Below are positions 22,656 through 31,579 of a stretch of 64,000 nucleotides of DNA, piece after piece (positions within the stretch are counted from its first letter, which is position 1; each line of letters starts with the position of its first letter). Location of the stretch: the NCBI GenBank assembly GCA_022825895.1, contig JAJDVX010000004.1:1-64000 (forward strand), given 5' to 3'. This DNA is from Chloroflexota bacterium (GTDB taxonomy: Bacteria; Chloroflexota; UBA11872). Made by a program: the position numbers and the translations under genes. The notes under the pieces are model-generated. The model saw nothing but the letters and a program-made list of their open reading frames with translations, was not told the origin of the DNA and searched no databases.

Positions 22656-23606
22656 TCAGGCGCGAACGCCCTCGTAGTACACCCAGCGTTTCGCGCTGAT
22701 GAACTGCACGATCGTGAAGAACAGGATGATCAGAAACAGGACCCACGCAATCGCCGAGGCGTAGCCCATGTTGAAGGCGGTGAATCCGATCTGATAGAGG
22801 TGCAGGAGCACGAATAGCGTGGCGTCGGCCGGGCCGCCTTCGGTGATGATCAGCGCGGCGGTGAATACCTGGAACGATCCAATGACACCGATCACCGAGG
22901 TCAAAAAGATCTGCGGGGTCATCAGCGGGATGGTGACGTTGCGAACCTTGCCCCACCAGCCCGCGCCGTCAATCTCGGCGGCCTCGTAGAGATGCTGGGG
23001 TATGCCCTGGAAGCCGGCCAGGAAGATGATCATGGTGGTTCCCACGGTCCAGAAGCTCATGATGATGAGCCCCGGCATCGCCCAGGTTGTGGATCCCAGC
23101 CAGTTGGGACCCCTGGCGCCGAATGGCGCCAGGAAGATGTTGATGAAGTTATTGAGCAGGCCATTCGGCTGCAAGACCCAGTACCAGAGCACCGCGGTTG
23201 CCACGCCCGTGGTAATTGACGGCAGATAGAAGCACGTCCGGTAGATGGCAATGCCGCGTACCTTGCGGTTGAGCAGCCCGGCGATGACGAACGAGATGAT
23301 CAGCACGCCGGGGACGTGAAACACCACGTAGTAGGTGGTGTTGTAGACGGCTTGCACGAAGCGTTGATCTTCAGCCGAGAGAAGCCGGACGTAATTCTCC
23401 AGGCCCAACCACTTCAGGTCGCCGATGAACCGCCACTGGGTGAGGCTGACGAAGAAGGAGAAGAAGAACGGCCCGGCAATGAAGATCGCGAAGCCGAACA
23501 GCCACGGCAAGACGAATAGGAATCCCTGGGTCTCGCGCCAGGTCCAGCCGAAGATCCGAGCGCGACGCCGGTGGCGTTGGACAGCAGGCTGATCCGCTTC
23601 GGCCAT
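22656..23606 (-). CDS. sugar ABC transporter permease, MalF/UgpA type
   Basis: 316-residue inner-membrane permease with about six hydrophobic segments. The EAA loop reads YEAAEIDGAGWWGKVRNVTIPLM, the site that docks the ABC ATPase. The N-terminus is basic (RRRARIFGW) before the first membrane segment. It is the second MalF-type permease in the window and has no MalG-type partner of its own next to it; the nearest is at 24390, separated by a hypothetical gene. Probably serves the carbohydrate system of this cluster with a shared ATPase encoded elsewhere. Confidence 0.88.
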   Translation of the reverse strand: MAEADQPAVQRHRRRARIFGWTWRETQGFLFVLPWLFGFAIFIAGPFFFSFFVSLTQWRFIGDLKWLGLENYVRLLSAEDQRFVQAVYNTTYYVVFHVPGVLIISFVIAGLLNRKVRGIAIYRTCFYLPSITTGVATAVLWYWVLQPNGLLNNFINIFLAPFGARGPNWLGSTTWAMPGLIIMSFWTVGTTMIIFLAGFQGIPQHLYEAAEIDGAGWWGKVRNVTIPLMTPQIFLTSVIGVIGSFQVFTAALIITEGGPADATLFVLLHLYQIGFTAFNMGYASAIAWVLFLIILFFTIVQFISAKRWVYYEGVRA

Positions 23607-23697
23607 ACCGTTTCTCGCTCAATCTGGAGTCGCCCGGTGTCGATCAGTTCGACGCCGAACTTGGCGCGTGAGCTTACCGCGCGGTCAGGATTCGCGG

Positions 23698-24303
23698 CTA
23701 GTAGCCCTCGGCGACCGTGGTGCGGATGTAGCGAATCGAATAGTGGACGTCGTCGGGGTAGCCATCCTCGGACCAGGCGGGGATTGCGCCCATGCCGGCG
23801 ACACGAACCCGGTGTGACGGCGGGATGTCGAACGCCGCGCAGCTCATGCCGGCAACCGGCAACGCGTGGTAGGAACCGCCCTGCTGCAGGAGGTCGGCGC
23901 GCAGGTGCATGCCCCACAGGTTGTCGACGCGAAAGCGGGCCGACACGGCGCGTTCGTTCTCGCCTTCGTGGCGAAAGCAGTCGACTGTGTCGCACTCAAC
24001 CAGGATGGATCCCGGCGGGGTGCAGGCGCTGCCGATAACGGCGACCTGAACCATTGGGTGGTCTTCCTCGATCACGATCCAGTCGGATGGGGTTTGGGTC
24101 GTGGCCGTGGAGCCATCCGTGGTCTTGATCGGAAAGAGTTCGATGCCGTGGCGCTCGCCGCCCACCCAGACGCGGTCAACGACGACGTTTGGGTAGTTGA
24201 AGGGGAACTCGTACTCGTAGGTCGTGAGATTGAGCGCCTTGCGCTCGCGCGGCGGGTCGTTCGGATAGCCCGTGATGCGCTTGTCGGCGGCCTCGGTAGC
24301 CAT
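23698..24303 (-). CDS. conserved hypothetical protein, 201 residues
   Basis: No family recognised. Soluble, with no signal peptide or membrane segment. It opens MATEAADKRITGYPND and is rich in beta-type stretches (TTYEYEFPFNYPNVVVDRVWVGG, GSILVECDTVDCF, SHRVRVAGMG), suggesting an all-beta domain. AGGAG 8 nt upstream supports ATG 24303. It sits inside the permease operon between a MalG-type and a MalF-type permease, which suggests a role in handling the transported sugar. Confidence 0.65.
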   Translation of the reverse strand: MATEAADKRITGYPNDPPRERKALNLTTYEYEFPFNYPNVVVDRVWVGGERHGIELFPIKTTDGSTATTQTPSDWIVIEEDHPMVQVAVIGSACTPPGSILVECDTVDCFRHEGENERAVSARFRVDNLWGMHLRADLLQQGGSYHALPVAGMSCAAFDIPPSHRVRVAGMGAIPAWSEDGYPDDVHYSIRYIRTTVAEGY

Positions 24304-24389
24304 GCGTCGCTCCTGTCTTCAGGCAGGCCGTCGCCCAACGACGGACGCTTGATCCGGCCTGCTGGCTGTGGTGTGAGAGTCCATTGGTC

Positions 24390-25322
24390 TTAGCGCCCGG
24401 CGATTCCGGTCAGCGCGACGCCACGAATGAAGTAGCGCTGAGCCGAGAAGAAGATGACGAGGACCGGAACAAGCATGACGACGGAGGCCGCCATCATGAG
24501 GTTCCAGCGGGTGAGTCCAGCCCCGCCGCCGGCTTCGGTGTAGAGAAAGAAGCGCAGATAGAGCGCCAGCGTGCGCCACTCCTCGCTGTTCAGGAAGATC
24601 AGGGGATTGAGAAAGTCATTCCAGTGATGGATGAAGGAGAAAATGGCCGAGGCGGCAAGGGCCGGCTTGGACAGCGGGAGCATGATGCGCCAGTAGATGC
24701 GGAAATAGGAGGCGCCGTCCACCAGGGCCGCTTCGTCCAATTCGCGCGGTAACTGGAGCATGAACTGCCGGATAAGAAAGACGAAGAATGCGCCGCCAAA
24801 CGCGCCGCCTCCGAACCACCACGGCACGATCAGTGGTAGCGGCGTATCAATCCAACCGAGAGTCTTGAAGAGGACAAAAGTAGGAACGAGAGTCACGATT
24901 CCAGGCAGCATCAACGTGGACAGCAAGATAATGAACAACACGCGCTTGCCAAAGAACTCAAGCCTGGCAAAGCCAAAGGCGACCAGTGACGAACTGATCA
25001 CCGTGCCGAGTGTGGCGAGGACGGCGATCATCAAGGTATTTCCGAAATAGCGGGCCAGGTTTGAGGTTTCGAAAGCGGTGATGTAGTTGCCAAAGACCAC
25101 GGGATTCGGAATCCACTGCGGCGGAAACAGGAACTCACGGCCAAACGCTTTCAATGACGTTGAGATCATCCACAACAACGGCAGCAGGGAAATTACGGCC
25201 ACCAGCAGGAGCGCCGAGTAACCGAAGGTCTGTCCCAGGGCCGTCCGTACGTAGGCGAAGAGGGTGCGCTGCGTGGTGCTGTCGTCGCTGGCCTGGAAGG
25301 AGATGCGAGCGAGCCGCTGCAT
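24390..25322 (-). CDS. carbohydrate ABC transporter permease, MalG type
   Basis: 310 residues with six hydrophobic segments. The EAA motif lies in LDEAALVDGASYFRIYWRIMLP, the MalG-family ATPase-coupling loop, and QYFIRGVALTGIAGR closes the protein as is usual for this class (compare RYFIRGVALTG). Its Shine-Dalgarno AAGGAG lies inside the last codons of the upstream permease gene, so the two are translationally coupled. It is the only MalG-type permease in the window and would pair with 25327 and possibly 22656. Confidence 0.9.
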   Translation of the reverse strand: MQRLARISFQASDDSTTQRTLFAYVRTALGQTFGYSALLLVAVISLLPLLWMISTSLKAFGREFLFPPQWIPNPVVFGNYITAFETSNLARYFGNTLMIAVLATLGTVISSSLVAFGFARLEFFGKRVLFIILLSTLMLPGIVTLVPTFVLFKTLGWIDTPLPLIVPWWFGGGAFGGAFFVFLIRQFMLQLPRELDEAALVDGASYFRIYWRIMLPLSKPALAASAIFSFIHHWNDFLNPLIFLNSEEWRTLALYLRFFLYTEAGGGAGLTRWNLMMAASVVMLVPVLVIFFSAQRYFIRGVALTGIAGR

Positions 25323-25326
25323 GGGT

Positions 25327-26265
25327 TCAGGCTCCTTCGCCTTCGTAGTAGACCCAGCGGCGGCTGACGGCGAATTGGATCAACGTGAAGAGCAGGATGA
25401 CGCCCAGGAGCACCCAGCCGAGGGTGGCGGCGTAGCCCATGCGGAAGTTCTCAAAGGCGTGCCGGTACATCCAGAGGACGTAGAAGAGCGTGGCGTGCTT
25501 CGGACCGCCGTTGGTCGCGATATAGGCGCTGGCGAAGACCTGGAACGAACCGATGATGCCGAGCACGAGGTTGAAGAAGATCACCGGGCTGATCATGGGA
25601 ACCGTGACGTGCCAGAACCGACGGAACTTGCCGGCGCCGTCGATGGAGGCGGCCTCGACCAGCGTTTCCGGGACGGCCTGAAGGCCGGCCAGGAAGATGA
25701 CCATCTGGCCGCCGACGTGCCAGAGGCTCATGATGATGAAGGCGGGCTTGGCCAGGTTGGGGTCGGTCAGCCAGCCGAGCTTGGGGATGCCGAACCAGCC
25801 GAGAATGGCGTTAAAGATGCCGAACTCCGGGTTGTACATGTAGACGAAGAGCACGACGAAGGCCACGGTGGGGGTGACCGTCGGCAGATACAGGGCCGTC
25901 CTGAATACGTTGATCCCGCGCAGTTTCTGGTTGAGCAGGAGCGCCATGATGAGCGCCAGCAGCAGCTGTATCGGTACGGCCAGCAGGGTGTAGAAGGCCG
26001 TATTGCCCAGCGCCGTCAGGAAGAGGTGATCCGACACCATGCGTTCGAAGTTGCTGAAGCCGACGAATTCGGGTGGTCCCAACAGGTCATACTTCGTAAA
26101 GCTCAGGAAGAGCGAGTAGATCATCGGGAAGGCTGTGAATAGGGCGAATCCCGCAATCCAGGGGCTGATGAATAAGTAGCCGATCAGGTGGCGGCGCCAG
26201 CGGATGGACCGCAGCCCGTTTTTGGCGGGCGGGGCGGGACGCAGCGGCGCCGCGCGGCTAGCCAC
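25327..26265 (-). CDS. sugar ABC transporter permease, MalF/UgpA type
   Basis: 312 residues. After a basic N-terminus come six membrane segments and the EAA loop VEAASIDGAGKFRRFWHVTVPM. The C-terminus ends RWVYYEGEGA, matching the other MalF-type permease (RWVYYEGVRA). Four bases separate its stop from the next permease gene. It is preceded on its strand by a binding-protein gene, with a strong hairpin at 26286-26326 between. Together 26362, 25327 and 24390 form a complete importer except for the ATPase. Confidence 0.9.
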   Translation of the reverse strand: MASRAAPLRPAPPAKNGLRSIRWRRHLIGYLFISPWIAGFALFTAFPMIYSLFLSFTKYDLLGPPEFVGFSNFERMVSDHLFLTALGNTAFYTLLAVPIQLLLALIMALLLNQKLRGINVFRTALYLPTVTPTVAFVVLFVYMYNPEFGIFNAILGWFGIPKLGWLTDPNLAKPAFIIMSLWHVGGQMVIFLAGLQAVPETLVEAASIDGAGKFRRFWHVTVPMISPVIFFNLVLGIIGSFQVFASAYIATNGGPKHATLFYVLWMYRHAFENFRMGYAATLGWVLLGVILLFTLIQFAVSRRWVYYEGEGA

Positions 26266-26285
26266 GCGGCCAGACGCCCGAGTGC

Positions 26286-26326
26286 GTGAAGCCCCGGCGC
26301 CCGCCAGGGCGGGCGCCGGGTTTCAC
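26286..26326 (-). other. strong intercistronic hairpin between binding protein and permeases
   Basis: A GC-rich stem of at least 12 pairs (CCCGGCGCCCGCC with GGCGGGCGCCGGG) is extended past a one-base bulge by GTGAA/TTCAC. It lies between the binding-protein stop (26362) and the first permease start (26265). Such stems commonly protect the upstream mRNA and raise binding-protein levels over permease levels. No T-run follows. Confidence 0.7.
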
Positions 26327-26361
26327 AGCCACGCTCAGTCCTGCCGGCTGCACGAGCGGCG

Positions 26362-27861
26362 TTAGAGCGGCTCGTTGAGCAGTTCGTCGATTCCGGGCGT
26401 GATCCGGTCCATGGCTTCCTGGACCGTCTCCTCTCCGAGAATCACGCCGTCCACCGCCGGTAGCACGAAGTCGCTGTTGATCTCACCGTAGCGGACGGGG
26501 TGGAAGAACACCCGGTCGTAGCGCTCGACGGCCGCGCGGTGGACCGCCGGGTCTTCCCATGGCGCCAGCGAATTGAGCCAGACGGCCAGGTCCTCGTGCG
26601 ACTTCCGCGTCGGCGCCGTGAATCCGACCTTGTACATCTCGACGACGCCTTCGGTCGTCATGTACTTCAGGAGATCCCAGGCCTCCTCGGGGTTGTCGCT
26701 GGCCCCGTGGATGCCGTAGGCGTTGGTGGCGTCGCGGTTGGTGTTGGTGCCGTTGGGCATCTTGTACGGGGGCACGATGCCCGCGTTGATGTCATCCGGG
26801 ACCTTGGTGGTGGTCCACTTGGCGCCCCAGTAGGTCCGCAGGTTGCCGCTGAGGAACATGCCCTCGGCGCCGCCCGGGAACGCCCGCGAAAAGTCGCGCG
26901 AGGGGACCAACTCGTCAGTGATCAGACGGGTTATGTACTCGAAGGCTTCCACCGAGCCCTGCTCGTTCAGGTGCGTGGCGGTGGCGTCCTCGTTCCAGAC
27001 GTTGCCGTCAAAGCCCCACACCCAGAGGTAGTAAATCTTGAGAGCTGCTGGAATCTCCCGGCCGCCCCACGTCTGGCTTTCACCCTCGCCGGCGACGCCG
27101 CGTTCCAGGATGTCGGTATGAACGTCGATCGTCCACTTGCCTTCCTTGTCCATTTCCCAGAGGTCGCCGATGCCGAGCTCCGCAAGCGCGTCCCGGTTGT
27201 AGATCAGCAGGATGGGGGCGTGCTGCATGGGGATGGCGTAGAACTTGCCGTCAAGGTACTGGTGCTGGAGCAGCAAGCCCTCGTAGAAATCGCCGAGCGG
27301 AAACTCGCCGTCGTTGTTCCAGAAGTCATCCAGCGGTTGTACGGCCTCACGGGCCGCAAGCACCGAGTTTGTCTCGGGGTGAACGTAGACGATGTCCATC
27401 GTCTCCCCGCCGGCCAGGGCGGTGAGGTACTTGGTGACGGCGTCCGGATGCGGCACGCCGTTGGCCTTGAGCGTGACGTGGGGGTTGCGGGACGTATAGT
27501 CCGACGAAATCTTGTCCCACGCCGGTTTGGTGTATTCGATCTGGTTATACCAGGCGACCAGGGTGACCGGCGGGCGCTGCGGCGCGACCTCGACAGTCAC
27601 GATCTTCTGGACTTCGACCGGAACTTCCTTGCGAACTTCGACCGCCACTTGCTGGGTAACAATCTTCTCGACTACTTTCGTAACCGGGACTTGCTGCGTT
27701 ACGACTTTCTCGACGATTTGAGTAATCACCCGGTCAACGGGGACCTCAACGATCTGCGTTTCGCCACAGGCCGCCAGCGCCAGGGCGGCTCCCGTTCCGA
27801 GTGCGCCGGCGCCTGCAAGCTTGAGCAGCGAGCGTCGGCTTACCTGTCTCTGTCGGTCCAT
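26362..27861 (-). CDS. ABC transporter substrate-binding lipoprotein, Tat-exported
   Basis: About 499 residues. The signal contains VSRRSLLKLAGAG and a lipobox ALAAC (C32), followed by a V/I-E-K-V-V-T linker (residues ~36-90) and a carbohydrate-binding family-1-like domain beginning VTLVAWYNQIEYTKPAWDK. ATG 27861 is chosen because GGGAGG lies 6-11 nt upstream; an in-frame ATG six codons earlier lacks this. It is the first gene of the run of minus-strand transport and catabolic genes. Its mature domain differs from the other two binding proteins, lacking TDHTSGPRG, so a different ligand is likely. Confidence 0.88.
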   Translation of the reverse strand: MDRQRQVSRRSLLKLAGAGALGTGAALALAACGETQIVEVPVDRVITQIVEKVVTQQVPVTKVVEKIVTQQVAVEVRKEVPVEVQKIVTVEVAPQRPPVTLVAWYNQIEYTKPAWDKISSDYTSRNPHVTLKANGVPHPDAVTKYLTALAGGETMDIVYVHPETNSVLAAREAVQPLDDFWNNDGEFPLGDFYEGLLLQHQYLDGKFYAIPMQHAPILLIYNRDALAELGIGDLWEMDKEGKWTIDVHTDILERGVAGEGESQTWGGREIPAALKIYYLWVWGFDGNVWNEDATATHLNEQGSVEAFEYITRLITDELVPSRDFSRAFPGGAEGMFLSGNLRTYWGAKWTTTKVPDDINAGIVPPYKMPNGTNTNRDATNAYGIHGASDNPEEAWDLLKYMTTEGVVEMYKVGFTAPTRKSHEDLAVWLNSLAPWEDPAVHRAAVERYDRVFFHPVRYGEINSDFVLPAVDGVILGEETVQEAMDRITPGIDELLNEPL

Positions 27862-27946
27862 TGCTTCCTCCCTGCGCAACCGAGCCGCACAAGACCGATG
27901 ATTCAGGAACTAATTGTCCCTACCTGAATCCTTCATCGGAGATGTT

Positions 27947-27975
27947 ATCTAACACTCCGTAATACTCGGTGTCAA
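27947..27975 (-). promoter_or_regulatory. sigma70-like promoter for the transport operon
   Basis: TTGACA (27975-27970 complement), a 17-bp spacer and TTAGAT (27952-27947), placing the start near 27940 with a ~80-nt leader to the binding-protein ATG. The -35 box is perfect; the -10 box is weak. Confidence 0.45.
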
Positions 27976-28084
27976 ACGGCACTGCTCGACTGGATGATTA
28001 GCTACGGAATCGCGCCGCCCGGGTCGGCCACACTAGGATTGGCGATTGAGCTTCGCGCCGGCCGCGGCACCGAAAGGCGAGAAC

Positions 28085-28456
28085 ATGCTCCTGCGTCTGC
28101 TGCGATACGCCGTCCTGGCGGCGACGGTGGCATCCGGACTCGTGCTGCTGGTGAGGCTTGAGAGCGTCAGCGGATTCACAGGCCTGGCCCCGGACACGGC
28201 ACGCGGAATTACGGAGATTCGCGCGGCCATGGGCGGCGTGTTCATCGCGCTGGGTCTGGCGCCGCTGTTTCTGAAGACGCCGGCCGAGCGTGTGCTCGGC
28301 CTGGTCTACCTGGCCATTGCCGCGGTGCGCGCACCGTTCATGTTCGCGGACGGGTCCGCGGGCGAGCAGTCCAACTGGATCAGCCTGGTGTTCGAGGTCG
28401 CGGCGGCTGCGATTCTGCTGGCCCGGCGATCCGGAGAGCCATCGCCCCGGACCTGA
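28085..28456 (+). CDS. DUF4345-like small membrane protein
   Basis: 123 residues with four hydrophobic segments: LLRYAVLAATVASGLVLLV, the region around GGVFIALGLAPLF, LGLVYLAIAAVRA and SLVFEVAAAAILLA. Composition and the ITEIRAAMGGVFIALG motif fit the DUF4345 family, whose role is unknown. ATG 28085 has AAAGGCGAG just upstream; an earlier in-frame ATG (28046) is less likely. It leads the five-gene cluster through 32328 and is divergent from the transport operon. Confidence 0.7.
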   Translation: MLLRLLRYAVLAATVASGLVLLVRLESVSGFTGLAPDTARGITEIRAAMGGVFIALGLAPLFLKTPAERVLGLVYLAIAAVRAPFMFADGSAGEQSNWISLVFEVAAAAILLARRSGEPSPRT

Positions 28457-28513
28457 GGCCGTGTTCCCCAGTCAACTGAAGCCAATCCGCTGGCCGACGC
28501 CGGGCAGCGACCG

Positions 28514-29305
28514 ATGACGGACCCGTGGCTGCTTGGCGGGGCAGCGGCGGTTATTGCCGCAAGCATGACGCTGGTATGGCTGCTGAGCCTGGCGCTGCGC
28601 AACGCCGGGATCGTGGATGTGTTCTGGGGGCTTGGCTTCGCAATCCTGGCCGGGTTGGGCGTATGGATTGGATCGGGCGATCCGGTCCGTAGCGCGCTGA
28701 CCCTGGTCCTGGTTGCGATCTGGGGGGTGCGCCTTGCGGCGCATATCGGCTGGCGCAACCGGGGTAAACCGGAGGACTTCCGCTACCAGGAGTTCCGCCG
28801 TAACGCCGGCCCGGCCTTCTGGTGGCGCAGCTATTTCACCGTTTTCCTGCTCCAGGGGAGCGTGATGTGGGTGGTGGCGCTGCCGCTGATGGCCGCGCTA
28901 TCCGCGCCGGAACCCCAGGCCTTCAGCGCGTGGGATGTGGCGACCGTGGTCCTGTGGGTCGTGGGATTTGCCTTTGAAGCCGGGGGCGATTTGCAGTTGG
29001 CGCGCTTCAAGGCCAACCCGGCCAATCGAGGCCGGGTGCTTGACAGCGGGTTCTGGGGGCTTACCCGTCACCCCAACTACTTCGGCGACGCGGTGATCTG
29101 GTGGGGGTTCGGCTGCCTGGGACTGGCCGTCGGGGCCTGGTGGGCTCTGGTCAGTCCCATTCTCATGACCTTCCTGCTGTGGCGCGTTTCGGGCGTGGCG
29201 ATGCTTGAGCGCAGCATGGTCGACACCAAGCCGGGCTACCGCGAATACGTGGAATCGACGCCGGCGTTCCTGCCGCGCATTCCGGGAATGCGCCGTCGTG
29301 GCTGA
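28514..29305 (+). CDS. DUF1295 membrane protein (steroid 5-alpha-reductase-like)
   Basis: 263-residue integral membrane protein. The C-terminal third carries the signature of isoprenylcysteine methyltransferase and 5-alpha-reductase folds: RGRVLDSGFWGLTRHPNYFGD, then WWGF, and a terminal MLERSMVDTKPGYREYVESTPAFLPR. Family members are thought to reduce or modify lipid substrates at the membrane. The stop at 29305 overlaps the next gene's GTG by 8 bp, so the two are coupled. In other bacteria DUF1295 genes sit beside Cfa-like methyltransferase genes, as here, so a fatty-acyl substrate is likely. Confidence 0.85.
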   Translation: MTDPWLLGGAAAVIAASMTLVWLLSLALRNAGIVDVFWGLGFAILAGLGVWIGSGDPVRSALTLVLVAIWGVRLAAHIGWRNRGKPEDFRYQEFRRNAGPAFWWRSYFTVFLLQGSVMWVVALPLMAALSAPEPQAFSAWDVATVVLWVVGFAFEAGGDLQLARFKANPANRGRVLDSGFWGLTRHPNYFGDAVIWWGFGCLGLAVGAWWALVSPILMTFLLWRVSGVAMLERSMVDTKPGYREYVESTPAFLPRIPGMRRRG

Positions 29306-30323
29306 CGACCAAGCCTGGTTCGAGCGGCTGGCGGCCCGCGGGCTGGCGCCGGACGGCCTGCTGCGACTGGGCGTGCGGTTGGCGCTGCGCCGGCGGCTGC
29401 GAATGCTGGAGCGGGGCGCCGCGCCAGAGCGGCTGCAGCGAAGTCGAGGCGGCCCGGTGGCCATCAAGACCGAGACCGCCAACCGGCAGCACTATGAGGT
29501 GCCCACGGAGTTTTTCCGCCTTGTCCTGGGCCCGCGGCTCAAGTACAGCAGCGCCTTCTGGCCTAACGGCGACTCCACGCTGGGCCAAGCTGAAGACGCG
29601 ATGCTGGAGTTGACGGCGCGGCGTGCCCAACTGGCGGACGGGCAGCGCGTGCTGGATTTGGGCAGCGGCTGGGGCGCGTTTTCGATCTGGGCGGCTGAGC
29701 GGTATCCGTCGGCCAGTTTCACCGCGTTGAGCAACTCGCGCACGCAACGCGAGTTCATTGCGACGAAGGCCGCCGAGCTTGGGCTGTCAAACCTGCAGGT
29801 CGTTGCCGGGAATGCGGCGGCGCTGGAGCTATCGGGCCGGTTCGACCGCATCGTCAGCATCGAGATGCTGGAGCACGTGCGCAACCACGAGCCGCTGCTG
29901 GCGACGTTGGTCGACGCGCTGGCGCCGGGCGGGAGGATTTTCGTGCACGTCTTCAGCCACCGACGGTACGCCTACACCTTTGAGCCGGAGGACGGCTGGA
30001 TGGCGCGCTGGTTTTTCAGCGGCGGCACCATGCCGAACCTGCGTCTGTTCGACGACGGTACGCCGGCGGTGCGTACCGTCGATCGCCAGGTCGTCAACGG
30101 TCGCCACTACGCGCGGACTCTCCGGGAGTGGTTGCGGAACCTGGACCGGCGCCGCAGCGCCGTGCGTGATCTGTTCCGCTCGGTCTACGGCGACGGTTCG
30201 GCCGACCTCTGGATCGCGCGCTGGCGGCTGTTCTTCATCGCCTGCGAGGAACTGTTTGCCTATCGCGGCGGACGCGAGTGGGTGGTCGCCCACCACCTGC
30301 TCGAGCCCGTAAGACGCGTTTAA
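29298..30323 (+). CDS. cyclopropane-fatty-acyl-phospholipid synthase-like methyltransferase
   Basis: 341-residue SAM-dependent enzyme. The SAM site is VLDLGSGWGAFSIWAA, preceded by the family-typical HYEVPTEFF and KYSSAFW and followed by SIEMLEHVRNHE. It would transfer a methyl or methylene group to an unsaturated acyl chain of a phospholipid. Shorter N-terminal region than classical Cfa, as in the sub-branch next to DUF1365 and FAD oxidoreductases. GTG 29298 is chosen because upstream codons belong to DUF1295. It could make branched, cyclopropane or furan-precursor lipids; the product cannot be told from sequence. Confidence 0.85.
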   Translation: MADDQAWFERLAARGLAPDGLLRLGVRLALRRRLRMLERGAAPERLQRSRGGPVAIKTETANRQHYEVPTEFFRLVLGPRLKYSSAFWPNGDSTLGQAEDAMLELTARRAQLADGQRVLDLGSGWGAFSIWAAERYPSASFTALSNSRTQREFIATKAAELGLSNLQVVAGNAAALELSGRFDRIVSIEMLEHVRNHEPLLATLVDALAPGGRIFVHVFSHRRYAYTFEPEDGWMARWFFSGGTMPNLRLFDDGTPAVRTVDRQVVNGRHYARTLREWLRNLDRRRSAVRDLFRSVYGDGSADLWIARWRLFFIACEELFAYRGGREWVVAHHLLEPVRRV

Positions 30324-30337
30324 GGGGAATCGTCGCC

Positions 30338-31579
30338 ATGCATGTCGCTGTCATTGGGGCCGGGGTCTCGGGACTGGTTGCGGCGCGCGAACTGTCGCCG
30401 CATCACCAGGTCACGATTTTCGAGGCCGGCAGCACACCCGGCGGTCACGCCCACACCGTGGACGTGGCCTGCGGCGCGCGCACGTATGCCGTGGACACCG
30501 GATTCGTGGTGTTCAACCACCGGACCTATCCGGAGCTGCGACGCATCCTCGGCGAGCTGCGAATCCCGACCCAGCCATCGGAGATGAGCTTCTCCGTGCG
30601 CTGCGACCGGAGTGGGGTCGAGTACAGCGGCGGGTCGCTGAATTCGGTGTTCGCGCAGCGCCGCAATCTCGTGCGTCCGGCATTCCTGCGCTTGCTGTTC
30701 GACTATCTGCGGTTCAATCGCCTGGCCACAGGCCTGCTCGGCCCCGGTGAACGGCGCACGTTGGGCGAATACCTGAACGACGAGGGTTTTTCACGCGTGT
30801 TTCGGGACCTGTACCTCGTGCCGATGGGATCCGCGGTCTGGTCGGCCGATCCAGCAACGTTCAGTCGCATTCCCGTTCGCACGCTCGCGCGCTTCTTCTA
30901 CAACCACGGGCTGCTGGGGATCTGGGGCAAGCCGCGCTGGCTTTCAATTGTCGGTGGCGCCCGGCGCTACGTGGAGGCGCTGATTCAGCCGTTTAGGGAC
31001 CGCATTCACGTGCGCGCACCGGTGGTCGGGGTGCGGAGGTCGATCGACCATGTGGCCGTCGCGGTTAAGGGGGCCGGCGAGGCGCGGTTCGACCACGTCG
31101 TCTTCGCGACGCACAGCGACCAGGCGCTGGGCGCGTTGCGGGATCCAAGTCCCCAGGAACGAGCGGTGCTGGGCGCTATCGACTACCAGCCGAACGACGT
31201 CGCGCTGCACACCGACACCAAAGTTCTTCCGCATCGACGTCGGGCCTGGGCTTCGTGGAACTACCGCATTCCGCCGGACCGGACGGACGGCGTGCCGGCT
31301 ACCTACATCATGAACCGCCTGCAGCGGCTGAACGCGCCGCAGACCTACTGCGTCACCTTGAATCAGACCGACTGCATTGACGACGAGACCGTCATTAAGC
31401 GGCTCAGGTATCACCATCCGGTCTTTAACCAGGCGGCTATCGACGCGCAGGACCGTTGGGGCGAGATCAACGGCGCGCGCCGCACCTGGTACGCGGGCGC
31501 GTACTGGCGCTACGGATTCCACGAGGACGGGGTGATCAGCGGGCTGCGCGCGGCGCGGGCGCTGCTGGCCAGCGCATGA
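30338..31579 (+). CDS. FAD-dependent oxidoreductase (flavin amine oxidase-like)
   Basis: 413 residues. The N-terminal FAD-binding motif [18 protein letters not shown] (GxGxxG) is followed by a ribose-binding Glu in [16 protein letters not shown]. The central part contains [14 protein letters not shown] and the C-terminus ends [24 protein letters not shown], a typical C-terminal FAD contact. AGGGGA upstream supports ATG 30338. It overlaps DUF1365 by four bases (ATGA). Homologues in comparable clusters are thought to desaturate or oxidise methylated fatty acyl chains. Confidence 0.87.
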   Translation: MHVAVIGAGVSGLVAARELSPHHQVTIFEAGSTPGGHAHTVDVACGARTYAVDTGFVVFNHRTYPELRRILGELRIPTQPSEMSFSVRCDRSGVEYSGGSLNSVFAQRRNLVRPAFLRLLFDYLRFNRLATGLLGPGERRTLGEYLNDEGFSRVFRDLYLVPMGSAVWSADPATFSRIPVRTLARFFYNHGLLGIWGKPRWLSIVGGARRYVEALIQPFRDRIHVRAPVVGVRRSIDHVAVAVKGAGEARFDHVVFATHSDQALGALRDPSPQERAVLGAIDYQPNDVALHTDTKVLPHRRRAWASWNYRIPPDRTDGVPATYIMNRLQRLNAPQTYCVTLNQTDCIDDETVIKRLRYHHPVFNQAAIDAQDRWGEINGARRTWYAGAYWRYGFHEDGVISGLRAARALLASA

